A stretch of DNA of 10,102 bases, from assembly GCA_030638305.1 (NCBI GenBank), contig DAOWEW010000045.1:1-10102 (forward strand), read 5' to 3'. A program made the position numbers and the translations under genes. This document shows, piece after piece, positions 1-5,846 of this stretch (positions within the stretch are counted from its first letter, which is position 1; each line of letters starts with the position of its first letter). Source of the DNA: Desulfobacteraceae bacterium. GTDB taxonomy: Bacteria > Desulfobacterota > Desulfobacteria > Desulfobacterales > ETH-SRB1. The notes under the pieces are model-generated. The model searched no databases, was not told where the DNA came from, and saw nothing but the letters and a program-made list of their open reading frames with translations.

Positions 1-445
1 CCGGAAATGTTTTTGCAGCATATTCCATCATTGCCTGAAATCCAACGATCTGCTTTGCCATATTTTGTGCTATTACTGCCGGAATGGATGATGAACAAAC
101 AGTATCTTCAAGAAGTTTTCTGTCGCCTCCTGTTGTACCCATCACAAAGGGAAGGTTGTGCTTGCAGTAAAACCCGGCGTTGTTGTTTACAGATGAAGGA
201 TGAGTATAGTCTACACTGATAAAATAACTTTCTTTTTCTTTTATCTCAGTAATTGCTTTTTCAGATTCTTGCGGATGAATAAGACTGATAACCGTAGAAT
301 CTAAAGTATATTTTGTTTCTGTAATTTCGGGTCCGGTAAGCGCATATGGTATAAGTTCAAACATACTATCGCTTATGACATGTTTTGCTACATTCACTGC
401 CATATTGCCGGGAATTCCGTTTACCATTACTTTTATTCGCTTCAT
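1..445 (-). CDS. dapB: 4-hydroxy-tetrahydrodipicolinate reductase, plant-type DapB (partial, C-terminus outside window)
   Basis: This cytosolic enzyme reduces the 4-hydroxy-tetrahydrodipicolinate intermediate with NAD(P)H in the diaminopimelate/lysine pathway, which feeds peptidoglycan cross-linking. About 148 N-terminal residues are present. They open with a beta strand and the dinucleotide-binding motif VNGIPGNM (around residues 8-15). Around residues 101-109 lies VMGTTGGDR, and about 20 residues later QNMAKQIVGF. These match the plant-type DapB subfamily (VMGTTGGDR and APQMGKQ in plant enzymes as I recall them) better than the E. coli type. The start is ATG at 445-443, preceded by a strong GGAGG Shine-Dalgarno about 6 nt upstream. 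It is the third minus-strand gene after plsB and the nucleotidyltransferase-kinase fusion, 87 nt downstream of the latter, and may be co-transcribed. The catalytic half lies beyond position 1, so whether the gene is intact cannot be judged. Confidence 0.9.
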   Translation of the reverse strand, partial: MKRIKVMVNGIPGNMAVNVAKHVISDSMFELIPYALTGPEITETKYTLDSTVISLIHPQESEKAITEIKEKESYFISVDYTHPSSVNNNAGFYCKHNLPFVMGTTGGDRKLLEDTVCSSSIPAVIAQNMAKQIVGFQAMMEYAAKTFP

Positions 446-470
446 TTAACACCTCCAATTATGATTTTAG

Positions 471-502
471 TCGAGTGGTCGAGTGGGGAAATGGTCGAGT
501 GG
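471..502. repeat. Short tandem/direct repeats TCGAGTGG (3 copies)
   Basis: The octamer TCGAGTGG occurs at 471-478 and 479-486 in direct tandem, and again at 495-502. On the minus (transcribed) strand this reads as CCACTCGA units between the fusion gene and dapB. Just beside it, GTTGA CTAC TCAAC (529-542) is a 5-bp inverted repeat that overlaps the fusion gene's stop codon. No function is evident. Short low-complexity intergenic repeats of this kind recur at 8137-8193 in this window with a different unit. Confidence 0.7.
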
Positions 503-532
503 TCAATATTCAATTCTTCCCTTTGTGGTTGA

Positions 533-2269
533 CTACTCAACTACTATACTATTTACAACTGCTTTTATGCCCGGAAATTCTGCATCTTCAAAACCTGAAA
601 GATTATATTTTAAATTTTTTACTGCTGCGGGGATATATTGTTCAAAATAAGATTTACCACTCATGCGTATCAAATTACCAAAGGCACCAAGTATTTGCAG
701 ATTCCTTGTCAGGGAACAATGCCTGAAGCAATAGCGGAACTGCTCCTCGTTAATCCGGAAAAATTTTGCAAACCCCTTAATGCAATAATCAATCAGTTGG
801 GTCCGCAGTTGATAAGACAAATCCACATATGGATCAATAAGCAGGGATGCAAGATCATACTGAACAGGGCCTATGCGTCCGCCCTGAAAATCTATAATAT
901 AAAATTGATTGTCTTTAAACATGATATTTCCGGACTGCATGTCTCTGTGCATAAATCCATTAACTGGAAATTCAAGTGTTTTCCCGGCAAGTAATTCAAA
1001 TTCATCTTTAAAATCTTCAAATAAATAATCCATGCCAAGATAACCTCTTAAAAACGCATCAACAAAGTATCTGCATTCCTTTTCGAGTATAAGCTCTTTG
1101 CTGTAATATGGAGTTTGATATGTCCAGGATATATCAAAACCTTCTGCCCCTGAAGTGGACATCTTTATAAGAAGATCAATAACTGTTTTATAATATAACT
1201 TGACTTGCTCCTGATCTTTAGTATTCCGAACCAGTTTCTGAAGCTTTAAATCTCCCAGATCTTTTAGAAACACCAGCCCTGAAAAATTATCGTGCAGATA
1301 TATCCTGGGAATTAATACTCCTTTGTCATAAAGATGTTGTCCGATTGCTATAAATGAGTCCACCTCGGATGTTGCGGTTTGTGATCTGATGCCGTGATCG
1401 ACCATAATAAGGGCTCGCAATCGCGCCTCACTTTGTTTACCATGAGCTTTCGAATATATCTTGCCCGACAAATCATCCTCTGCTGTTACCCTGTACCAAC
1501 GCCTGTCAGAGCCATCCCCCTTGATTCTATCGCACTTTATGTTTTTAAAAGTAAAACCCGGCCATGCCTGCTTGAATGCCTCTGGCGCTAATTTATCTAT
1601 AACAGCTTCTCTGTAACTCTCGGGTGTTCCAATATCTTTCCAGTAATATTTTTGCGCAATAAATGCTTTCGGGTTTTGGCCTGAAAATATTAATTTTCTA
1701 TATGCATCAATTATGCTGGAAAACAAGCCATCCGGTATAAAATCCAAAATATCCGGGTCAAGAACCTGTATTCCCGTAAAAGCAAGCTTTCTTTCATAGC
1801 CGATGTTCTCATCATCAAAGCTGGTAATAAAGTTTTCCCTGGTTATTGATACCTTGTTAAATTTCTTATAATCATGAAGAACAAGTGTGGCAGTATGTTT
1901 ATGCTCAAAATGAAAATCATGAACATCTCCAAGGTCGATATCTGTAAAAATGTCGCTGTTTACAACCATAAATGGCTGATCATCCCAGAAATCCGCAACA
2001 TTCTTTATAGCTCCCCCTGTACCGAGAAGCAAAGGTTCATAGCGGGTAACAACTGGAATAGAATATGTTTGGCTGGACAAAAAAGAATCTATCTTTTTAT
2101 ACAAGTGATGGGTATTAATAATTATTGATTCGCAGCCCGCATGCTGCAGGTTGCGAATAATGATATCTATAAGAGGACGTCCTGCAACAGGGAATAAAGG
2201 TTTTGGTATGTTTGCAGTAAATGGCCGAAGCCGAGTACCAATGCCAGCGGCAAGTATCATTGCTTTCAT
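533..2269 (-). CDS. Bifunctional sugar-1-phosphate nucleotidyltransferase / APH-family sugar kinase (MurU-AmgK-like fusion)
   Basis: This 578-residue protein joins two complete domains. Residues 1 to about 230 are a COG1208-type nucleotidyltransferase: MILAAGIGTRLRPFT near the start, PKPLFPVAG at 22-30, GTGGA at 83-87, the metal-binding NSD at 104-106 and WKDIGTPESY at 210-219. Residues about 245-560 are an aminoglycoside-phosphotransferase-like kinase: nucleotide loop GDGSDRRWYRV at 251-261, catalytic HRDMQSGNI at 441-449 and metal-binding IDFQGGRIGPVQYDLASLL at 459-477. The IDFQ..GP..YDL signature is that of AmgK, which phosphorylates MurNAc or GlcNAc at C1. MurU then makes UDP-MurNAc in the Pseudomonas recycling bypass of MurA. 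In Pseudomonas they are two separate genes; here one chain would carry both steps, kinase after transferase. The start ATG lies 22 nt after plsB, with a moderate AGG(A/T) ribosome site. Substrate is inferred; another sugar or a choline-like substrate (LicC/LicA logic) is possible. Confidence 0.85.
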   Translation of the reverse strand: MKAMILAAGIGTRLRPFTANIPKPLFPVAGRPLIDIIIRNLQHAGCESIIINTHHLYKKIDSFLSSQTYSIPVVTRYEPLLLGTGGAIKNVADFWDDQPFMVVNSDIFTDIDLGDVHDFHFEHKHTATLVLHDYKKFNKVSITRENFITSFDDENIGYERKLAFTGIQVLDPDILDFIPDGLFSSIIDAYRKLIFSGQNPKAFIAQKYYWKDIGTPESYREAVIDKLAPEAFKQAWPGFTFKNIKCDRIKGDGSDRRWYRVTAEDDLSGKIYSKAHGKQSEARLRALIMVDHGIRSQTATSEVDSFIAIGQHLYDKGVLIPRIYLHDNFSGLVFLKDLGDLKLQKLVRNTKDQEQVKLYYKTVIDLLIKMSTSGAEGFDISWTYQTPYYSKELILEKECRYFVDAFLRGYLGMDYLFEDFKDEFELLAGKTLEFPVNGFMHRDMQSGNIMFKDNQFYIIDFQGGRIGPVQYDLASLLIDPYVDLSYQLRTQLIDYCIKGFAKFFRINEEQFRYCFRHCSLTRNLQILGAFGNLIRMSGKSYFEQYIPAAVKNLKYNLSGFEDAEFPGIKAVVNSIVVE

Positions 2270-2291
2270 CGTAATACCTAATTCCTGATCT

Positions 2292-4910
2292 CTACCCTAT
2301 ATAATCCATATATTTTTTTATGGTATCAGTATAGAATTCAATTTTTTCATGATCATCCGAGCTTTTTATTTTATGAGAAACAAAATAATCTATAGCGTTC
2401 TGGAAATTAATTTTGGAAAGAGCTTCTTTTCTTTCAATTTCCTTTCTTTTATACATGCGATTTCCAAGTGACTGAACTTTTTTCAGGCGGTCTTTTATAT
2501 TAATAAACTCTTTTGGATAATACATGAAAAAGTTTAATACAATAAAATATGATTCAAAATAGGTCTTAAGAAAACTGGAAAAAAGTTTAAGCTTTCTATA
2601 ACCGACGGATGTGAGGTTATATGTATCAGGCAGGGTTGCATGGGGCATTAGAATAGCATCATCAATAAATAGTTTGATGTTTTTACGAACAAAATAATCC
2701 GGTGTCTTATCAACGTCATAAGAAAACTCATTTTTAAAAAATTCCTGCAAAAAAGTATAGCTGGAAACAATATCGGATGTTGAAAATTGAAAAGCATCTT
2801 TTTCCAGAATTGCCAAAGCCGTAAAAGCTGCCGGGATAAAAAAACAAATACAATTATTCTTATAATATTCTAAAACAGGTCTTTTGCTCTCATTAACTTC
2901 AAATATAGCATCAGAAGATTGGCTTTGTTTATCTTTCTTTAAAATTTTTTCTATAAATTTTCTATGTGTGTAGTGATCGAAAACTTTTTCAAAAGCTCCG
3001 GACTGATCAAGCACAAGAGTATCAGCCATTTTGGCATTTTTTAAAAACAGATAGGTCATATATATTTCTATTTCAGAGATCAGATAAGCATAAGTAAAAC
3101 TTTTTTTAGAGCAGTTAAGAATAGCGCTTGCAACAAGAGCATATGGAGTTACAAGTGAGACATTGTCTATTGCATTTATGATTCTATGTCCTAAATTACG
3201 GATAAAAACAGTTTGCTCTTTTGACGTCATATCCTGAATTTTAGAACCATTTTCCGACAAAAGGTCATTTAGCGACACGGGTTCATGGAACTTAATGTAA
3301 ATTCTTCCATATCTTTTCTTTAGCAATTTTCCTGCCTTGATTACTTGAAGAAGGTTCTCAGGCTCTTTTTGACCTCCCTCAATTTCATTTAGATAAGCAC
3401 TTTCCTCCAGTACCCTGTCATATCCAATAAATATCGGTACAAATATCAAATCTTCACATGATCCGTTTTTATAAGCATTTACAAGCATTGAGAGTAATCC
3501 GAGTTTGGGCATGATTAACTTGCCTGTTCGACTTCTGCCCCCTTCAATGAACATTTCAATATTGAAACCTTCTTCAAGAAGTTTGTTTATATATTCCGCA
3601 AAAACTTTTGAATAAAGTACAGCCCCCCTGAAAGTTCTTCTTATGAAAAAAGCTCCGCCACGTCTGAATAATAGTCCAAGAGGCCAGAAAGAAAGATTTG
3701 TTCCGGCAGCAATATGAGGACATGGCATATTATTATTATATAATGTATACGATAAAATCAGATAATCTATATGACTTTTATGGCAAGGGACCAGAATTAA
3801 CGGTCCCTTTTTAGACATACTTTTTACTCTGTTAAGCACATCATTATTGACCGTTACACCTTCAAACATGGTGTTTACAACCCATCTGACAACAACTACA
3901 GCCATTCTTATTACAGCGATATTGTAATTAGCCGCTATTTCGTCAAGATACCCATCGGCTTCTTTATGTACTTTCTGGATTGGAATATCGCGCTTTTTTG
4001 AATGGTTATACATGAATTTTTGAAGCCTGTTATTTGTCAGGATATTTTCTTTCAGTTCTTCTTTTGCCTTCAGGATTGGCCCGACAATGCTTTTTCTATG
4101 TCGATTAATTTGAGATAGAAGATAACGTCTTAATTGAAGTGACTGCTGCTCTATGCTCTGATACCGGTTTTCAGTAAGCTCTAAAAACTCTTTAAGATTA
4201 ATCGGATCGGATATTTCCACAAAAATATTACCGGGATTTTTAAATAAAGTTACAATGCATCTTATTTTTCCCGGTTTTTCTTCGGTGCCGAACAGAATGT
4301 CAATTATACTCGGAGTGGACCAATGTGGCTTTGTGTTGAAAAACATTAATTGAGGAACAATAAAAATCGGGTTTTCAATTGATTTCTGAACTTCTATAAG
4401 ATAGCGGATCGGATCTGCTTTTTTTCGTACAAATCTGCGATAAAAACCTTTTTTTTCAACCAGAGATAATAATCCCGAACGCCCGTTAATCAGCTCCTGT
4501 TTGATATATCCGCTTTTATAAGGGTTAAACAGGGCCTTATTATGAAAAATATAACAAAGATGTGCGAAAAAAATCATTAATATTCTTGACACCGGCTGCC
4601 AGATAACTACTTTGTAATCCAGACCTATTTCCGGAACAGGAAGTCCCTCCTGTTTATAACGTGTGTGATAAAACAGGTAGTTAAAATAACTTTTATGTTT
4701 TGTGGTATAAACAATTATACTTTTGGGGGGAATTTGCTGTATAATTGATATCTGTTCCTGATCCAGCTTTACGCCGGAAAAAAAGAGTCTCAAAATCCAT
4801 GATGAAAAAAAACCTGTTTTAGCCGGAAGATAGCAAAGAAAGTGATTATATGTTCCTTTAAAAAACTTGTCGCTCCAACTCCTTAATTTTTGTTTTATTA
4901 AGCTTATCAT
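2292..4910 (-). CDS. plsB: Glycerol-3-phosphate 1-O-acyltransferase PlsB
   Basis: PlsB is a membrane-associated enzyme that acylates sn-glycerol-3-phosphate at position 1, the first step of phospholipid synthesis. All four acyltransferase blocks are clear (872-residue numbering): HKSHIDY at 377-383 (the HX4D catalytic pair H377/D382), RRGGAFFIRR ending at 425, FIEGGRSRTGK at 454-464 and VPIFIGYDRV at 491-500. The stretch between the first two blocks reads PHIAAGTNLSFWPLG, very close to E. coli PlsB. An N-terminal acyltransferase-like domain (about 30-290) carries HKSYFNYL at 72-79, a degenerate copy of the active-site motif, and a C-terminal helical domain fills about 580-872. The protein is longer than E. 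coli PlsB (807 residues). I chose ATG at 4910. The frame extends 29 codons upstream to GTG at 4997, but that extension looks non-coding; neither start has a good Shine-Dalgarno. It is the first gene of the minus-strand cluster. Confidence 0.93.
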   Translation of the reverse strand: MISLIKQKLRSWSDKFFKGTYNHFLCYLPAKTGFFSSWILRLFFSGVKLDQEQISIIQQIPPKSIIVYTTKHKSYFNYLFYHTRYKQEGLPVPEIGLDYKVVIWQPVSRILMIFFAHLCYIFHNKALFNPYKSGYIKQELINGRSGLLSLVEKKGFYRRFVRKKADPIRYLIEVQKSIENPIFIVPQLMFFNTKPHWSTPSIIDILFGTEEKPGKIRCIVTLFKNPGNIFVEISDPINLKEFLELTENRYQSIEQQSLQLRRYLLSQINRHRKSIVGPILKAKEELKENILTNNRLQKFMYNHSKKRDIPIQKVHKEADGYLDEIAANYNIAVIRMAVVVVRWVVNTMFEGVTVNNDVLNRVKSMSKKGPLILVPCHKSHIDYLILSYTLYNNNMPCPHIAAGTNLSFWPLGLLFRRGGAFFIRRTFRGAVLYSKVFAEYINKLLEEGFNIEMFIEGGRSRTGKLIMPKLGLLSMLVNAYKNGSCEDLIFVPIFIGYDRVLEESAYLNEIEGGQKEPENLLQVIKAGKLLKKRYGRIYIKFHEPVSLNDLLSENGSKIQDMTSKEQTVFIRNLGHRIINAIDNVSLVTPYALVASAILNCSKKSFTYAYLISEIEIYMTYLFLKNAKMADTLVLDQSGAFEKVFDHYTHRKFIEKILKKDKQSQSSDAIFEVNESKRPVLEYYKNNCICFFIPAAFTALAILEKDAFQFSTSDIVSSYTFLQEFFKNEFSYDVDKTPDYFVRKNIKLFIDDAILMPHATLPDTYNLTSVGYRKLKLFSSFLKTYFESYFIVLNFFMYYPKEFINIKDRLKKVQSLGNRMYKRKEIERKEALSKINFQNAIDYFVSHKIKSSDDHEKIEFYTDTIKKYMDYIG

Positions 4911-5022
4911 AATTTTAGTTGTATTGTATTTTAATTGTGTTGTAACAGTCCAATTACTAAGGAACGTGGATGAAATAACTTCCGCAAGTAGACGCACAGA
5001 ATGGATATAAATTTTAGGGCAT

Positions 5023-5046
5023 CACCTGCCTGCCGGAAAGCAGGTG
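5023..5046. repeat. Small GC-rich palindrome CACCTGC / GCAGGTG
   Basis: CACCTGC (5023-5029) and GCAGGTG (5040-5046) form a perfect 7-bp stem around a 10-nt loop. A second register, CCTGC at 5029-5033 against GCAGG, is also possible. It stands out because its surroundings are nearly pure A and T. No T-run follows on either strand, so it is not a good intrinsic terminator. It may be a small dispersed palindromic repeat. Confidence 0.55.
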
Positions 5047-5174
5047 AGAATTATCAAATATAAAATTTGAATGCAATATTAAAAACTATAACTCAAAGGT
5101 AAACGCATATACATAAAATTTTTAGCTTGCGTTACAGACTTTGTTGTGCTATTTGAAAAAATTCAAGTCATGTT

Positions 5175-5203
5175 TTGAACATAAAATGTTATGAAAATAT
5201 ATG
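5175..5203 (+). promoter_or_regulatory. Candidate sigma70-type promoter for the small membrane protein gene
   Basis: TTGAAC (5175-5180) and TATATG (5198-5203) are separated by 17 nt in the right orientation for the gene at 5391. The match is partial and the area is AT-rich, so chance matches are common. It would give a 5' leader of about 180 nt that contains the palindrome at 5236-5250 and the hairpin at 5291-5326. Confidence 0.3.
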
Positions 5204-5235
5204 AATATTTATTTGCTTTTTTGTTCATATGTGAT

Positions 5236-5250
5236 TAAGTTTAGAACTTA
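5236..5250. promoter_or_regulatory. Palindrome TAAGTT-tag-AACTTA, operator-like
   Basis: TAAGTT (5236-5241) and AACTTA (5245-5250) are perfect inverted copies with a 3-nt spacer. They lie about 30 bp downstream of the candidate -10 element. The site could be an operator half-site pair or simply a small hairpin in the transcript; the sequence alone does not decide. Confidence 0.35.
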
Positions 5251-5290
5251 GTCTTTAACCGACGAGCAACGTAGCTATGCGGGATGGAAC

Positions 5291-5326
5291 GGCTCATCAA
5301 AATCTGAAATTATTTTTGAGTGAGCC
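5291..5326 (+). other. Leader hairpin upstream of the small membrane protein gene
   Basis: GGCTCA (5291-5296) pairs with TGAGCC (5321-5326), and after a small internal mismatch CAAAA (5298-5302) pairs with TTTTG (5314-5318). No U-run follows. The preceding 5259-5290 segment is GC-richer than its surroundings and contains the near-palindrome CGTAGCTATG. Together these suggest a structured 5' leader, but I could match it to no known riboswitch class. Confidence 0.4.
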
Positions 5327-5390
5327 CTTGGTATCAAAAATTTTAACTATCCAAAGGAATAAATTTAAAGCTAAAGGAGGATAAATTTTT

Positions 5391-5669
5391 ATGAAAACTT
5401 TAATTGGCGGGGCCATCGGCGCGGTTATAGGTCTTATTGGCATTTCAATATGGTGGAATCCTTTTTTGCAGCTTCTAGCTGGTGCTATTCCCGTAATGCT
5501 TCTACTCGGAGGTGGATTGGCTCTTTATCTAGGCTTTGATGAACTGAAAGATACCTGGAAAAAAGATGATACGACTGATACAACCAAAACTGAGGATGTA
5601 GAAAAATATAAAAAAGAAATTAATGAACTTAAAGGTGAAGTTGAAAAATTAAAAGCAGCTAAGGCATAG
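5391..5669 (+). CDS. Small membrane protein, two transmembrane helices plus coiled-coil tail (unknown function)
   Basis: I do not recognise this 92-residue protein with certainty. Residues about 4-21 form a glycine-rich first membrane helix, followed by a WW pair at 21-22 and a short turn with NPF. Residues about 27-49 form a second helix, also glycine-rich (LLLGGGLALYLG). A Lys/Asp/Thr-rich linker (about 50-67) leads to a charged heptad-like tail (about 68-92, EINELKGEVEKLK) that should form a short coiled coil, probably in the cytoplasm. The start is well supported by AAAGGAGG ending 10 nt before the ATG. It appears to be a single-gene unit: a structured leader lies upstream, and inverted repeats plus a mobile-type element separate it from manA. 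Two-helix proteins with a Trp pair occur in several unrelated families (for example magnetosome MamI-like proteins), but I cannot assign it. Confidence 0.78.
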   Translation: MKTLIGGAIGAVIGLIGISIWWNPFLQLLAGAIPVMLLLGGGLALYLGFDELKDTWKKDDTTDTTKTEDVEKYKKEINELKGEVEKLKAAKA

Positions 5670-5687
5670 TTTTTACACAAAAGAATC

Positions 5688-5722
5688 AGGAACGGGAGAG
5701 GAAACAACTCTCCCCTGTTCCT
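5688..5722 (+). terminator. Strong hairpin after the small membrane gene, possible weak terminator
   Basis: AGGAACGGGAGAG (5688-5700) pairs with CTCTCCC (5708-5714) and GTTCCT (5717-5722), leaving a 2-nt bulge: 13 bp with a 7-nt loop, 19 nt after the stop codon. The position fits a transcript end, but only TTAATAA follows instead of a U-tract, so intrinsic termination would be weak. The same left arm can instead pair with CCCGTTCCT at 5733-5741 (9 bp perfect). Confidence 0.5.
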
Positions 5723-5748
5723 TAATAACGTCCCCGTTCCTTATTAAG
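5721..5748. repeat. Inverted repeat CTTAATAA / TTATTAAG nested with a direct repeat of GTTCCTTA
   Basis: CTTAATAA (5721-5728) and TTATTAAG (5741-5748) are perfect 8-bp inverted copies. The segment also carries GTTCCTTA twice (5717-5724 and 5736-5743), so this short stretch is both a direct and an inverted repeat. It joins the hairpin at 5688-5722 to the mobile-type element that starts at 5748. Confidence 0.6.
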
Positions 5749-5836
5749 AGCCTATTTCAGTAGGCCATGTACACATGGTTCGTGCCCTTCCAACTGGCCT
5801 TTTGGGTCGCGCTCAGTCGCCTACTGAAATAGGCTC
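5748..5836. mobile_element. MITE-like palindromic element with perfect 18-bp terminal inverted repeats
   Basis: GAGCCTATTTCAGTAGGC (5748-5765) is matched exactly by its reverse complement at 5819-5836, giving an 89-bp element with a 53-bp interior. A TAA triplet abuts each end (5745-5747 and 5837-5839), which could be a 3-bp target-site duplication. With one extra A/T pair the arms are 19 bp. The interior has the palindrome CATGTACACATG (5766-5777) and no transposase, so the element would be non-autonomous. The right end lies 10 nt before the manA start codon. The base composition (GC-richer than its surroundings) also suggests insertion. No second copy is in the window, so the repeat nature in the genome is inferred. 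Confidence 0.65.
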
Positions 5837-5846
5837 TAAGTGTAAA

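Larger units (their letters stand above)
4911..5390. other. Divergent intergenic region between plsB (-) and the small membrane protein gene (+)
   Basis: This 480-bp stretch is very AT-rich and I see no convincing gene in it. From left to right it holds the possible plsB start extension (4911-4997), a short GC-rich hairpin (5023-5046), an AT-rich block with a candidate plus-strand promoter (about 5175-5203), a 6-bp palindrome (5236-5250), a GC-richer block (about 5259-5295) and a larger hairpin (5291-5326). A strong GGAGG at 5376-5380 precedes the next gene. On the minus strand TTGGAC (4953-4948) with TACAAT (4928-4923) at 19-nt spacing is a weak candidate plsB promoter. Confidence 0.6.

Noticed and set aside
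385..994. Plus-strand open frames of 113 and 118 codons opposite the fusion gene.
   Set aside because: They are antisense to conserved kinase motifs, have no ribosome sites, and one crosses the repeat region.
4911..4997. GTG-started 29-codon extension of PlsB.
   Set aside because: No Shine-Dalgarno, AT-rich non-coding-like composition, and PlsB proteins need no such extension. Not fully excluded.
5250..5330. Possible c-di-GMP or SAH riboswitch before the small membrane gene.
   Set aside because: I could not align the conserved core of either class; only simple hairpins are evident.
5775..5846. In-frame upstream ATG extending ManA by 24 residues.
   Set aside because: The extension is encoded mostly by the palindromic element, has no ribosome site, and the ATG at 5847 gives the family's usual N-terminus.
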